Positions 10,602 through 24,800 are shown, counted from the first letter of the stretch. The stretch: DNA of 64,000 nt from Angiostrongylus vasorum (GCA_018806985.1 JADANN010000462.1:496001-560000); one strand, 5' to 3'. The notes: a model not told the origin generated them from the sequence alone. Translations and numbers: made by a program.

Positions 10602-10885
10602 GGGCGCGTGTAGCACAGTGGTCGGAGGCGCCCTGCAACACACATGTGGAGTCGATCCATGCGCCCATAGCCCACAATGCCTTCCATCCTTCTGGGTTTG
10701 GCAAATTGGTACCAGATTTGTCTGGGAGGATAGCAGCACTGGCTCGATATATCGACAGGCCACCGCAAGTGATTGTAAAGGCCACATACGCATTCAATCA
10801 CCTCAAAACAATGCTTAGTGAAGTCGAATGCATGGCGCATCTCTCAGGGGATTGATCAACGCCGAGAGCTTTATCCTTTTTATGC
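10602..10885 (+). repeat. Family S tRNA-derived SINE, copy S1
   Basis: Begins GGGCGCGTGTAGCACAGTGG (A-box-like), has GAGTCGATCC (B-box-like), then the conserved body with CCAGATTTGTCTGGGAGGAT and the end GATTGATCAACGCCGAGAGC followed by TTTATCC. Confidence 0.85.
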
Positions 10886-11039
10886 TTTTATGTTTGTTTC
10901 ACTATAATAAAACTTGTTGATTTCCAATCGCTTTTTCCAGATTTTCACGAAGGCGTTTGTTATTGTAATTCCCATATGCAAGAATACTTTTCTGATATGT
11001 GAAATTAAATCTTAAACCAGTTCTTCAGTTCACATTAAC

Positions 11040-13020
11040 AATCTCTTTCCCTCTGATGCGCATGAGTACGCTTTATACACTGAGTCGGGACGCTCTGATT
11101 GTCCAGAGTTGTCATAACCGTTTCTGTCTCAGCTGAGTCGAAAACTCTTTTGAAATCGACGACAGTGAGACAGTGAGACAGCGCTTTCTGTTGTACTTCT
11201 GGGATTTCTCAATGAGTTTTGTTATCATGTGGATGTGGTCCATGCCACAGAATCCTTTTCGAAACCTTTCTTGTTCAAATGGCTCTCCCTTCGCTTAGTG
11301 TTTTAACAATCCTGTTTAAGATCACTCGAGTGAACAGTTTGTAGACCATTCGACTTCATTAAGCATAGTGTAGAGGTGATTGAATGCATATTTGGCCTTT
11401 ACAATGAATCGCGGTGGCCTATCAATGTATCGAGCCAGTTCTGCTACCCTCCCAGACAAGTCTGGTACCAAATTCGCCGATCCTGGAGGGATCGAAGACT
11501 CAGTGGGCCATGGGTGCGGGGAACGCTACCACGTGTGTGTTGCAGGGCACCTCCGACCACTGCGCCACACGCGCCCAGACGCCAGATACCAAGGATATCG
11601 TGGAGGTCACTCTTCTTGAACAACAGCACGGCCTTTCAGCATGTAGTGACCTTCCATTCAGACAGGTAATGTGTGAAGAGCCACGCCAGTGTGTTTATGA
11701 GGACTTGTGGAAGGTTGTTCAGGTGTTCAGATTTTATCCTGTACAGATCGGGTGCTGTTAAATTCTTCACCGACCAAACAGCATGTCGGGTTTCCGAAGC
11801 GAGAACAGCTGGTACAAAGTGTCCATTCCCCTTTATTTCATGTGAGGGCAGAAGAACGTGGCTACTGAAGAAACCCATGTAATAAGTGTGAATAATTTCT
11901 TCCATTTCCCTTCTGGAAGCAGTAACTCTGGGCGTCGGAGTGCAATCATCTTGGTTTTTGTAGTTGGAGCTTGCGTGGGCTTTGCGAATGCCTTCTACGG
12001 TCTCCGCCGCTTTGACTTTAACTGTTGCTCTTCTGTCTTTAAGGTCTTCTTTTGTCACCTGTCTGTATTGTTGCAAGTTCGGACGTGCGTTGGCGGTTGC
12101 GTAGGAGCTCGCGCAGTTCCAGGCTGGCGTATCAACTTGAGTGGTTCTGGAAACAAAAGCCTCTTGGGGACTTTCGAACTCCCAGCTTTAATAGCGCTAG
12201 CGTGAAGATGTTGAATGAGCCGATCGAATTTCTCGTCGATGTTACCGCTAACGGTATCTTCCAAAGAGTCAATTAGAGAGCAGAATAAATCCCGATTCAC
12301 AGCGATTTCAGGATTCGTTTTTTTGACCTTAGCGGGTTTTTCTCCTTTCTGCAAGAAATCGAATCTTGCACGAACGAAACGATGACCTGATTCCGTGTAG
12401 AATTCTAGGAAAACAACAGCATTTACATTGGCAACATCTTCGACCTACTATGATGTGGTCTATTCCAATGTGATACTCTCCACTGGGAGACTCTCATGGC
12501 AGCGTTAAGAGTGGGGCTTTTAGAATTGTGTTACCATGGATGGTCGCGGTTATTATGATAAACTTGAACAGTCGCTTGCCCTGCTCGTTCCATTCTTCAG
12601 ACGTTCGTCTGGGTCTAGTCTTAGCGTTAAAATCTCCAATGATGGCCTTATAGAATCTCTGTAAAGCCTTTCTAATTCTACAATGAATGATTCGACTTCG
12701 TCTTCGTCATAGCGTGATGTGAGTGCGTAAACGACGAACATTGTCAAAGCCGGTATTGACACACATCTCATCAATGGCAAATGTCCGATTCATGTTGTTA
12801 CTTGTTCGAATGAATGGATATTCATGGCCAAACTTGTGTTTACGAGAACACCGACACCGCCAACTCCTCTATTGTCGCATGTTCCGAAGAGCAGTTTTTT
12901 CTCCGGTCTTATAGACGGCGTCGATTGGACACCGTCTTCTCTTCTGTGCCTGTCTGAGGATGTTGTACCTTATCCTTCCTGCACAGAGCATTCAGGTGAA
13001 AATGGGCGTGTAGTGTAGGT
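11040..13020 (-). mobile_element. RTE-type non-LTR retrotransposon remnant (endonuclease to early RT)
   Basis: The minus strand gives, from right to left: MFVVYALTSRYDEDEVESF and IIGDFNAK (about 12650-12610, the GDFNA motif of the apurinic-type endonuclease), a linker region ending TVSGNIDEKFDRLIQHLHAS (about 12280-12200), then ASRREMEEIIHTYYMGFFSS and HAVWSVKNLTAPDLYRIKSE HL (about 11790-11730), then after an inserted SINE YKLFTRVILNRI (about 11335-11295) and FRKGFCGMDHIHMITKLIEK. These are the ordered blocks of RTE endonuclease and RT. Stops and frameshifts are frequent. The C-terminal RT is missing. Confidence 0.85.
11346..11576 (-). repeat. Family S SINE copy S2, inserted in the RTE remnant
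   Basis: Reverse copy ending in CACACGCGCCC at 11572. It splits the RTE RT reading between the KVTTC block (right) and the YKLFTRVILNRI block (left), so it arrived after the LINE. Confidence 0.85.
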
Positions 13021-15000
13021 AAGATCATCGCCTTAATTCTTCGAGGTTCAGATGCTGCCCTGAGATTTCAACAGTTTCTCTGTACTCGCTCAACCTGACG
13101 TGACCGTATCGGCGGCTTATTCGAGGTCAGAGGAATGAGGCCCACTTACTTTACTGTGTTTAGCATTTCACACCTACGCTTAGCTTGCTGAGGTCTGAAC
13201 GTGGGGTCTGAATACGCTAACATGTAGCGTTGCATGCATGAATATGTCTTTGTAAGCACAGAAAAGTGCCAAATCAGCGCTGCAGAAACAGGGAGGCCAT
13301 CCACTGTATCCATCTGTGTCTCTTGAAACAAAAAGGTTGGCGCTGTGGTCAGCGATTAACCTCCTTATCCCCCCCACCCACCAAGCGTGCGCCACGTTGC
13401 TCCGCGATAAATCGGAATGAAATCCCTGTGCGAGGAAAATGCGTTAAAGTGATATGGAAGAGAAATAATGATATTAGAGGTTGATGGCTAAAGTATAGTC
13501 GGGCGGAAGTGGGATAGTGTATTGTTATGCATCCACAGATCAATGGTGAGACCTATGGATTGGTACAGCTTACGGAACTCTTGACTTGGCTGATTCTGGC
13601 ATAGCATAGGCAGACAAAGGACAACATTCACGGAGAAGATGGGCGGATATAGGCGGATATAGTATGTAGATGGATGTGGTGTTAGATCGAGATGTTAAGG
13701 CGATGAACATTTTACGGTGTAGGTTCGTAGCCATAAAGAGCAGCTTATGTCAGGAACTGATTTGTTCTTGAAGAGTTCAGAATGATAGAAACTATATGGA
13801 AGAATAGTTACTACATAGAGGGCTGCTGTAAGAAAAACTGATAAAACTTCCTAAACAAATCATTATGTGGGAGCTGAATAGAAGATAGTTGCACGTGGAA
13901 AATCGAAAAATTCGAAAAAAATAGAAAAAATTGAAAGAATCTTGAATTGGAAAGATGAGAAGGACGTTGTTATGTTGTTCACAGTTAATGATGTGTCCGT
14001 TTGCTTCAGTTCATCAAAAGCAGAGGTGATTAAAAGCTGCAACCAGACGAGGCGTTTCCTGGACAAAAATGATCAAATGGTGGATGACTTAAGGATAGGC
14101 GTCTAGTTGCGTTATATTGTAAAAGGGGGACTGCTTCGACTGTGTAGAGTGATCATCTCTTTGATGAAAGCGGCGATTCGAACATGGAAACGTTTTCTAA
14201 AAGTAGAATTTGCACAAACGACCTACGATTTATCGCCTGATCATATCGTTTTCTTGGAATCGAAGTGCATTGTAAGCATTTAGTCAATTTAATTCAGAAT
14301 CCCTGCTAAGAGCAAACTTTTACTAAGAACCACTGTCATTTCCAAAAGACCTTATTGAAGGGCATGTAACAAACATCGCTGCACTTCACGACGCCTTTCC
14401 ACTTTCAAGGATGATGACGCTGGTTCGGATTTCATAGTAATCCAGGAAGAAAATTTTTTCTAAGCAATTAGAAACTTTTCAGTTAGATGGAAAATGTGGT
14501 GAGGATAGCTCGATTTTTTGTGAAGAAGAGCTAGTCTAGTCTTCAACCACGGTCACTTATCTATAGAATTCCTTAATCATGAGAAACGGTCACAATTTCT
14601 AGTAACATCGAATACTATATTCTAAGGGTTACTGGTTACATATACATAGCAATCACAACGACATGTTTCTGGAGGTTTCAGCTGAAGACCCGCATTATCA
14701 TAAATGAATTCCGATCATAAAGCAATGAGACGGAGTAAGTAGTCGGTCTCATATTGACTAACTCCTGTTGGTGATCATGGGACACCATGTGCAAACATAA
14801 GAATGTAAATATTTTCCTGAATGTTATTGCTATGCAGTTCCGCTATTCTCATAGATTACATTTTCGCTGAAGACGATTTTTTTTCTCGTCATAAGTTGCG
14901 TACTCCTAAGCCGGAAAGCGTTCAACGTTCAATAGTTCCTTAGGGATGCGCCATGAACTCATCTTCACCTCAGAGGCGATTGAAACATATTTCGTCTATA
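13021..15000. other. No recognised gene; one open frame of interest
   Basis: A plus-strand frame without ATG from about 13880 to TAG at 14106 reads ILNWKDEKDVVMLFTVNDVS and RRFLDKNDQMVDDLRIGV. It looks protein-like but I recognise no family. The rest shows only short frames. Confidence 0.35.
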
Positions 15001-15180
15001 CAGTGACTTCTGCGTGCATGCCGATGTATGATATCAGTGTTTCATAACCCCAGACAAATGTAGTACTAAATTCCCGCTACCGAAGGGATAGAAGGCTTTG
15101 TTTACCTGAGGGATGGGTACGAACCATGGACCACATATGTTTTAGAGGCCTCTTTAGCGTTTGCGCTCTACTTGCCTACA
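15000..15180 (-). repeat. Family S SINE, strongly diverged
   Basis: Recognisable by CCAGACAAATGTAGTAC, GAAGGGATAGAAGGC and GGTACGAACC, in the order of a reversed family S copy. Confidence 0.5.
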
Positions 15181-15641
15181 TATAGACAAGTTGTGTTTGT
15201 TTATATCAGTATTAATGTGAAAACGTCTAACGTGTAATCGTTTAACACCATACTTCGTACACCATGGGAATTCCAGAGATGATTTTCTCTTTGCTTCGTC
15301 ATGATGGCATTTTTTCACTGCTGTGTATCTAACAAAACCGGTACAACGGAACTAACCAAAGCAGTGCGGTGTGAGATTATCCTCCACGCTGTTGTTCATC
15401 GCCCATTGAAATCGGTCGGCTTTCATCGACTATCTAGCTAGTCAATGGCGCTGTAGCAGCAGTGATCCGCTCCATCTATTCGCTATATTTCGTTCTTATG
15501 TTTCGTTTCGTTTCTTAAACGAAATCAATCAAATGTTGAAGAGCTACATACTACACTTATTCTAAGAAGATTTGGGAATCACCATAGATGATGTTTTTCT
15601 GGATTACACAGAGCGGCAATCAGTCCGCAATTTGCTTACGT

Positions 15642-15864
15642 ATGGATCTGCTATTACTCATCGCTACTATTGTATTAATTCTCACTACCACAGGAAGTGA
15701 CTGCAGAAATGTTAGTTTAAAGAGTATCCTTGCCAATATTTCCATATATGCTGAAAATCTAACAATTTCCATGAGTAATGCGAATATAAAGAACGGTGTA
15801 CTGTCATTTGATGATTTTAAGTTGGAAGCCAATGGACTGCAGTATAAGCGGATAAGTCGACCAG
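15642..15864 (+). CDS. M13 peptidase exon 1
   Basis: Encodes [18 protein letters not shown] (signal or anchor), then a region with several NxS/T sites (NVS, NIS, NLT). Donor CCAG/GTTAGT, phase 1. Confidence 0.85.
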
Positions 15865-18800
15865 GTTAGTCTCCTATATCTGCTCATCCTTATCAAACAT
15901 TCAGAGGGTTACAGAATTATTCGCTTTCATTCTAAAATGCATTTCAAGCTGCGTCGTGCACGATATAGGCAGTGATATACACAGGATAAAGGGCGCACGT
16001 GGGCGCAGTGGTCGGAGGTGTCCTGCAATACACATGGGATCGATTCCCGCACCCCTCACCCACCATGCCCTCCATCCCTCCGGGGTCGGCAAACTGGTAC
16101 TAAACTTGTCTGGGAGGATAGCAGCACTGGCTCGATACATCGGTAGGCCACTGCGAGTCATTGTAAAGGCCAGATATGCATTCAATCACCTCCAGACGAT
16201 GCTTAATGAAATCTAATGCATGACGTGTCCCTCAGGGATTGATCAATATCGAGAGCTTCGTCCTTTTTTATTCATAGAATAGCGAAATAGTAGTATTTCC
16301 TAGTTCAGATCCTCGCACAGGAATCGAGAACACAACCGCGCAAAACTCTCGAGGCGTTCAGGATTAATTCCAGAAATCCGAAAATGAACCGCAGGGAAGA
16401 ATGCCTCATTATCACGCGTGATATTGAGCAGTATATAAGCCTGTTATTCTGATAGGAGGGGGCACATTACGCTTCCATGTGAATTCTGTGCGGTTGGTCT
16501 CCATGCGACATACTCAGTGGAAGACTCGTAGTGACACCACAGGAAGTGACTGCAGAAATGTTAGTTTAAAGAGTATCCTTGCCAATATTTCCATATATGC
16601 TGAAAATCTAACAATTTCCATGAGTAATGCGAATATAAAGAACGGTGTACTGTCATTTGATGATTTTTAAGTTGGAAGCCAATGGACTGCAGTATAAGCG
16701 GATAAGTCGACCAGGTTAGTCTCCCTATATCTGCTCATCCTTATCAAACATTCAGAGGGTTACAGAATTATTCGCTTTCATTCTAAAATGCATTTCAAGC
16801 TGCGTCGTGCACGATATAGGCAGTGATATACACAGGATAAAGGGCGCACGTGGGCGCAGTGGTCGGAGGTGTCCTGCAATACACATGGGATCGATTCCCG
16901 CACCCCTCACCCACCATGCCCTCCATCCCTCCGGGGTCGGCAAACTGGTACTAAACTTGTCTGGGAGGATAGCAGCACTGGCTCGATACATCGGTAGGCC
17001 ACTGCGAGTCATTGTAAAGGCCAGATATGCATTCAATCACCTCCAGACGATGCTTAATGAAATCTAATGCATGACGTGTCCCTCAGGGATTGATCAATAT
17101 CGAGAGCTTCGTCCTTTTTTATTCATAGAATAGCGAAATAGTAGTATTTCCTAGTTCAGATCCTCGCACAGGAATCGAGAACACAACCGCGCAAAACTCT
17201 CGAGGCGTTCAGGATTAATTCCAGAAATCCGAAAAATGAACCGCAGGGAAGAATGCCTCATTATCACGCGTGATATTGAGCAGTATATAAGCCTGTTATT
17301 CTGATAGGGAGGGGGCACATTACGCTTCCATGTGAATTCTGTGCGGTTGGTCTCCATGCGACATACTCAGTGGAAGACTCGTAGAAAGCGGTGAGTGTGC
17401 AAAGAAGCTATTCTGTGTTCAATGTGATTGAAATCTTAGTTCAGCGTTTTCTCTGTTTGGTTATGGAGGTGTTTGGAAGAATAGATTGCTGTCAACTTGA
17501 CCTTTCCAGGCTCTGAGAAAGGCGAAGTCCGCCGAGACCTCAGCTTATTCGTGAATAAAGAATAAAATAACACCTCGTGTTTGCTCAACAAGAATACGAA
17601 GAATTTCCTAGTTCAGTCATCTGCTAAAACGACCCTCTGTTATCGATTTTCATAAAAATCGACGATTGTTTGTAGCATTTGGTATTTATTTATTCAGTAG
17701 ACGTACGAACTGTACTTATCGTCCGTCATCGACATAACAATACGTAACGGAACGTACCGTTTAGATTATTCACAGTTGACACATCTACTCTGTCGTCAGC
17801 CGACATCACAGTTAATCGATCTCCATAGTTTTCGTGGCGCCCTCGTGTTCTCATGGCTTCTATACTAATTTTTATGTTGTTCTACTTCATTTAAAGTAGT
17901 AAATCAGAACAGAGCATCACAGTATGAAGCATTCATTCCCAAAAGCTGCTTTTAATAATGGAAAATTCATTTCCCTAAAGTCTTTTGTTAGATCCAACTA
18001 GGCAAAGATTTAGAAGCTTAATTGCTTACTATTTCCCTAAACAGCTTAACATTTCCCAAACCTCCTCGTGTAGTGTTTGAATTAAAACAAATCAAATCCT
18101 GGATCGTCCAGATGAGGTGATTTCATTTCCTTGGGTAGTTGTAAATTGTTTTCCTTAGCGTAGGTAAGAAGTATACATAAACCATTGAAAAAAAATGAAG
18201 CAGCGATGATGATATAGGAATGCGTTGACTTTATGAGAACGGTATCAAACTTCGATGATGCTGAGATATTTGCAAAACTCCGGACCGTAGGTGTTAGCGG
18301 CGAGGGAACTAACGAGCTATTACCGTTTCAGGGTGCTAAACTGTTTACCACCACACCATGCGAGTCTTTCGTTTCACCTGTCTCTCACCCTCTATCAAAC
18401 TTTATTCCTCTTACTTAACAGTAAAAGAAAATGAAAATGATGATTTATAAACGTCGAATCTAAGTAATTCCAGGCCACCGTAATGGTGAAGGACGTCGAC
18501 GTGTTATCCACTATCCAGAACTCGTCAATTCAATTGATCGTTCAGTAGATCCTTGCACCGATTTCTATTCATTTGTTTGTAATGGTTGGATTAAAGAAAA
18601 TCCGATTCCTGAGCAACGTTTTCTCTACACTCAAACTGAGATGCTGGACGAAAAAAAATTACGAAACAAATGAAGGGTAAGACAATAAAGCTAGGAGAAT
18701 TCATAACATTCTAAGGTTATGTACAACTCCTCTCTATGCATTAGATAAGCAGCTAGTTCTATAATTTATTAGGGCGCGTGTAGCGCAGTGGTCGGAGGCG

Positions 18801-21800
18801 CCCTGTAACACACACGTGGGATCGATTCCCGCGCCCGTGGTACACCAAGCCTTCCATCCCTCCGGGCTCAGAAAATTGGTTACAGACTTGTCTGGGAGGA
18901 AAGCAGCACTGGGTCGATACATCGGTAGGCCGTCGCGAGTCACTGTAAAGGCTAAATATGCATTCAATCACCTCCAAACAATGCTTAATGAAATCGAATG
19001 CATGGCGTATCCCTCAGGGGTTGATTAACTCCGACAGCTTTGTCCTTTTATTCTTTACAGCTTGATGAAAAGCTTCTTTCGCAGTTTTTTTCAGTTATAC
19101 GGTATTATGGTAAAATTGTTGGACTTATCATTCTATTGACTATTTTTTTTTGTCAAAATAGTGAGCATGGACTTCTATAAAATTAGCCACCGACCAAGCT
19201 GCTTACTGTGCATAGGGACTTCATTAGGCACCAAAAAAAAATCGAGCCAACAAAAGCTTGTGCTCGGATGACGCATCATCACAATGCGCTACATGACCGT
19301 ACGCATTTATGAAGTACAGAAATGATTCTCCTTCATATAGCGCGGATTCGTCCAAGGATTTGAATACTCATTGCAATAATAAAACTGCGAAAATTACAGA
19401 GATCCTAATGACCGTTGCACCACATCCTTCTAGAGAACACGACTTGATGACGACATTTTATAAGAAGTGTCTTTATAATTCGCTTGATCGGAAAACTGAC
19501 GGGATGACTAAGATGTTTCAGAAAATGAGGTAAGCATTAGTTACTACATAGCACTTTTAAGAAAAAAGGGTACTTAAACCTCGTCAATGGATTAAAATCT
19601 TTGAAACGACTAAAGGGTGAAAAATTCGTCAAGTGCTCACCATGCCCCTCATCTCTCCCGGATTGGGAAACAGGAAATGGCTAGCAGACTTATCTGGAAC
19701 CTGTCCGCCCGTCCAATCCAAGTGGAAGCGCTCTAGCCCAGTTATCCTAGGACTCCAGGAAGAATTAAATCGAGCAGTATTAAACGACATTTGTAAGGAT
19801 GAAGTTAATCATCGAACAGCAGCCGAACCCATATGCAGAAAGTTCGAAGACCTTCGTGGATGGTGGATGCGAGGAAACGAATCGAATGCAAGAGGTTCTG
19901 AGAACCGCGCAGTAAGTGTGAAGACGGTTCGTGCAAAAATAGAAAAAAAAGCAGAATCGCAGAGGCTTCGCATAAGCTTTACATTTAAAGCTTGGCAAGA
20001 TGACTGACATTATTTGTTTTGTGTTCGACTGGTGCTGTTATTTGTTATAAAGCCCCAATCATTGTTAGGGGAGTCCATTTTTATTGGAATAGTAGCATAT
20101 GTCGTAATAATGTGTACTTGAGTTATTTCGTTGGACGATCCTCCAGACAGCGCACTAGGTTGGACGTCGGTGCACAGAATGCTTACTGAAAATTCAAAGC
20201 GGACGACAAAATGGGTTGCTTATTTGCAGAGTCTTTTGTGGCTACAAGCTCTTATTTCCAACTAAAAATTGGAAATCCAGAGAGTGATACCGATTGAAGG
20301 TAGCAATATAAGTGGCTAATAATGAGTACATTCCATTTTGACATTTGAATGGTCCCTCTCCATGTCGCCACTAAATGATCTCATAAGACGACCACCTCAT
20401 ATCTGCTTTGCTTCAAGTAGATATTCTATTGATGATCGTTGAAAAGTTACATAAGTCCATTTCGAAATTGGTAATGCTTTTTTCCTCCCAACGTTGTTCC
20501 GTTCATCATGGTTGGGAGGTCTTCCTGGATGTCGGGCTGCGATGTACAGCGAGGGGTTCATCTTCCTGGCAGGGTCTCCCAAGCTAAGAAAGAGTCCGGC
20601 GTTTCAATCAAGAAGCCTAGCTAAGAGTAAACTAATACCAGGATCCAACACCGTCCTTGTATCAAAGTAGTCGCATGGTGGCAAATCTCCCACTGACCCA
20701 GAAGGGCGGTGACTGCCTGTGCTGATGACGACCTGGAGCACTTCGGTTACGCTGACCTCAGGGCGCCAGACAGCCACAATGGATAAACCATTAAAACTCC
20801 GAAAAAATGGAGATTATGCGGAGGCCCGCACAACCAGTGAGTGCGGGCCATCCAACAGTCCAAGTAAATAACCGCTTCTACATTTTGTTGTTATTTGCTG
20901 GATCTGCATGTAAGAAACCGGTACAAATTTAAAAATTCTAAGCATTATGTGAGATTATAGTCATATATTACTGTATAGAATATTTTCAGAGAACTGAAGA
21001 AGACAACGTCAATTACTGAATGGCTATTGATTATGAGATCAGAAAGTCTGTTCTATGAGCTTACTGTTTCCGAAGATGACTATAACTCTACAGTAAATAT
21101 TTTACAGGTCGGTGAACTTCTTTGACTGCTTTTAGAAGGTCTCTCTCTAGCACTCTCTATAATGAGCGAAAATTTTGACAACTATGCATTTATTCGTTAC
21201 ACGACAGCGCTCCATGGATAGTAGTAGCCTCTACGCTAGCATAACTAATTAAGCGACATTTTGTTGCTTAGAATTAAAGTAGAACTTTTCCCCCCGGAAT
21301 CTAGGGACATTCGAGATTGCGCGTTCTCCGATCGTCACCATTGGAAGTCGCTCACCCATATGAATTTTGGGAGCTTTTTTAGCTCTGCGACTGAATTCCA
21401 TCTCCTAGAGAAGCAATGCCTAGAATAAATTGGCTCTTACAGATGAAAATGTTGAACCCTTTCTCACATTAAATGACTCCTACCACTGATGTGAATTTTA
21501 GGGTGTACATGACAGTTCGATGAGGGCGCGAGTAACGCAGTGGTCAGAGGTGGCCTGCAATGCACATGTGGTGTTTGGTTCGATGCCGCGCCCTTGGGCT
21601 CACGGAGCCTTCCATTATTCCGGGATTGGCAATTGCTGCCAGACTTTTTTGCGAGAATGCCAGCACTGACTTGATACATCGGCACGGCATAGGCCAGATA
21701 TATTCAGCCACCCTTAAATGTGAAGTCGAATGCACGGCGCTTCCCTCAGGGGTTGATCAACGCCGGAAGTTTCGTCCTTTTTGTGGTAGTTGGCCTATAA

Positions 21801-24800
21801 TGCACACCACCCAGCCCATGGTGAAGAAGAAAAAACATTGAGAGGATTAACGACACATAAGACCACAAAGATGTTGAGATATTTGAGCTGAGCAAAAGTC
21901 AGACCCTAGGACAGACTCCAGTGTTCCCCAGATCGTCCCCGTTGACGGGTGATTGTTAACAGCACCGTTAGGGCAAAAAAACTGGTTGAGAGAAAGGTAA
22001 AACGAGGGGCCTTAATGCTGCAGTGGGTAAAGAGTGAGCCCCGGAAAGGGTAGTCGAAGTTCAATCTGGCCTGGGGTCCGAGTTTTGCAAATATCTCGAC
22101 ATTATTGTGGTTTTAACTTACATAGTACCCTGCCGTGAAAAAAATAAGTAGATAAAAAATTATACATTGTGACACATTGAGCAGTTGATTGTTTATGACT
22201 TGCTTACTTCTTTGGGTACTTGAAGGGCCCGTTTTCACTGCCATTCGTTTTTCTTTAGTTCAAACGTCGTCCTTTGGTCTGTTTCAAGCACGGAACGTCT
22301 GCGGGGCTCATTCCAAATTCTTGAAATTGAGTCGATCTACGAATGCAGATTGTTGACTTTACTGACGAACACGTCCGCCCATTGTTTCGATGAGGTCATC
22401 CAAGATGACGCTTGCATTATCTTAGAGTCCACTCCGCTGTCATTTTCGTCCATCTGTCATCTGTTTTTGTAATTATGTGAAAGGCTCACCTCCGTTTTGA
22501 TATCGATGTCTGTTCTCCTGGGTCCAAAAAGATGGGGCAGGTTTCGAACATCTGAGCTGCGCATTCCGACCATCGTGGTAGCCCGGCTAAATTTCGTAAG
22601 ACACTGTTCAGGCGCTCTATGGGTGGTGCGCAGATTTTTTTGTGTGGTTCTAGTATCAGCGAAGCCTTTTGCTGCATAACATAGCGCTGGGAGAACTAAA
22701 TCAAAAAAGTAAGCGTGGACATTTGGGTCCGTTAGTTGGCTGGTAGCTTCCTTGAGGAGCCCAGGTGCGGCCCATGCCGCTCTACCACTTCTGTCTAATT
22801 CCTCCTTCATGTTGCTCTCCATTTTCATTTAATGTTCATGGTTTGCGTACGAGGCGGTTGCTATAATCAGAGTACAATCGGGTTCGATTTGCACGCCTTC
22901 ACACCATGGATTCTTCATAAACTGGGTCTTCGTCTTAGTTAGCGCAGTCTAATTTTTTTCCCTGCTTCGTTGAGTTTACTGGGATCCTCTCTGCTTCATT
23001 TCCACTCCTCGAAAAGATGACGATGTCGTCCGCGAAACGAAGATTTTATAGGAATTTCCCATCAATCAGTGCCTTTTCCTCACAATTGAGTGACCTCTCT
23101 ATCCCGTGCAAAGCGGTGGTAAACGGCCTTGACAAAACGAGATTCTGCCACCTTCTGGAACTCATTTTCCTACTGGTATATTGATAGAACGATGAGAAAG
23201 CTGTATGCTTATACTCCAATTCTGACAACAGTCAACCAGCATTCGTATATAGGACTGATCTACTGCTTGGTCGACGAGCGCTGATAGGATGTATTCGTTT
23301 TGACGTTGTTAAACGCTTTCTCATAGATGACAAAGGTTTGAACAGGGATCAAACGATACTTCCAACAGATGTATGACACGTGATGTGGCTTGGATGTGGT
23401 TCTTGAAGCAAAATCCCCTGCCAGAAGCCTGCATGCTCAACTGGTTGCGCCTTATCCGAGGTATTCGACGTGTACAAAAGGATAACCTTCGTAAAGAGCT
23501 TCGGAGTACGCTCAACAAGCAAATTGGATGGTAGTTACGAAGATCCCTTCGGTCACCCTTCTTGAGTAAGGTGACTGGGTGCGAGGCCCTCCACTAACAG
23601 GGAGTGGAAAATTTTGGTATAGAACTTCTCTGCTATCATTCACATATCATGGTGTGACGTAGTGATAGTCCCATATTCGTTCATGAGAGCAGAATGCGGA
23701 AAAGTATAGTCATAAAGATGCCGACGCCACTTCTTCAGACTGCATCGTTTTCGAGCTGCTCCCATATTTTTTTCCCGTGTATAATGGTATAAACCCTACC
23801 ACAAAGGTCTTCTATAGCTGACATGTTGTCACCCATTTAGGACCTGTTATAATTTCATCAAGCTTCACTGTCCTTCTCTTTTCGGGCAACTCTTTAGTGG
23901 TAATGGAGACACCGCATCCTCTTGTTTGAGGAACTAAAGCGAGTTTGGCACATGTTTTAAGACCTTCGACAAGCAGTGCGTAGCCGTTAGTCGGGTCTTT
24001 CTCTATCTCCAGCCAAATAAAGAAAGCATTTTGTTGAGAATATTTTTTATCATGCATGTATTATAAAAAACATGCCCTATTTCGATTTTCTTGGAAAAAT
24101 AGCAGCAGTTATTTTCCGGCTTATGGCTGAATCGAATCTTAGCGCGGAGTTGGCGGTTATTGTATCCAGTACAGAATGAAGGTACTGCTGAGATGTCAAA
24201 GATGAGCTCGTGGGAATATGATCGATCTCAGCATGAGTCGTGCCGTTTTGAGACTTCCATGTCCAGTCGCGACTTCCCAGTTTTTCAAAAAAAGGAATTC
24301 CCATGTAACAAAAAAAGGTGCTGAAGACAAAAGTCCTAAAATACGATCTCCATTCTCATTTTGTTTCCCTACGCCGAATCTCCCTATCCTCTATCTATTC
24401 TCATTAGCAGATCCTAATCTGGCATTGACGTCTGCAACAACGAATTTACAGAAGGACTTTTTTTCTGCGGAGTAATTCCTCCAACTAGTTTTAGGATGCG
24501 TTTTGATCTCATCAGCTGTATAAGTTGGTGAGCAGCAACTGATGGTATTGATCTTATTTTTGTTGCTGAAGTTAGAGATATGGCCAAGTGCGGTAAAGGA
24601 TTTCCTATAAGGATGCGTGTACGACAAAGGCGACGCCTCCAAACGGAAATCCTCTTCCGTAAATGACAAATGTCTCATCATCCTATTGGCGTTGGTGTCC
24701 TTCCCATTTTTCGTCTTGTAGAGTGATCACACGGAATTTGAAGCGACCAGCGGCCTCAAGAACAAATAATGATTGGTATCCGAAGAAATTATTCTGATGT

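Larger units (their letters stand above)
15687..17384 (+). repeat. Tandem duplication of about 848 bp
   Basis: 15687-16531 is repeated at 16536-17384 with only a few one-base indels visible. The unit holds the 3' half of M13 exon 1 with its donor, a family S SINE and the end of a PLE endonuclease. The second exon copy has one extra T in a T run (near 16664-16669), giving FDDF then a stop. Confidence 0.9.

Noticed and set aside
10400..10855. 151-codon plus-strand frame as a gene
   Set aside because: Its second half is a family S SINE and the same translated strings recur at every family S copy.
18772..18840. Functional tRNA gene
   Set aside because: Acceptor-like ends and boxes are present but the anticodon arm does not fold, and the unit continues as a 280-bp repeat found many times.
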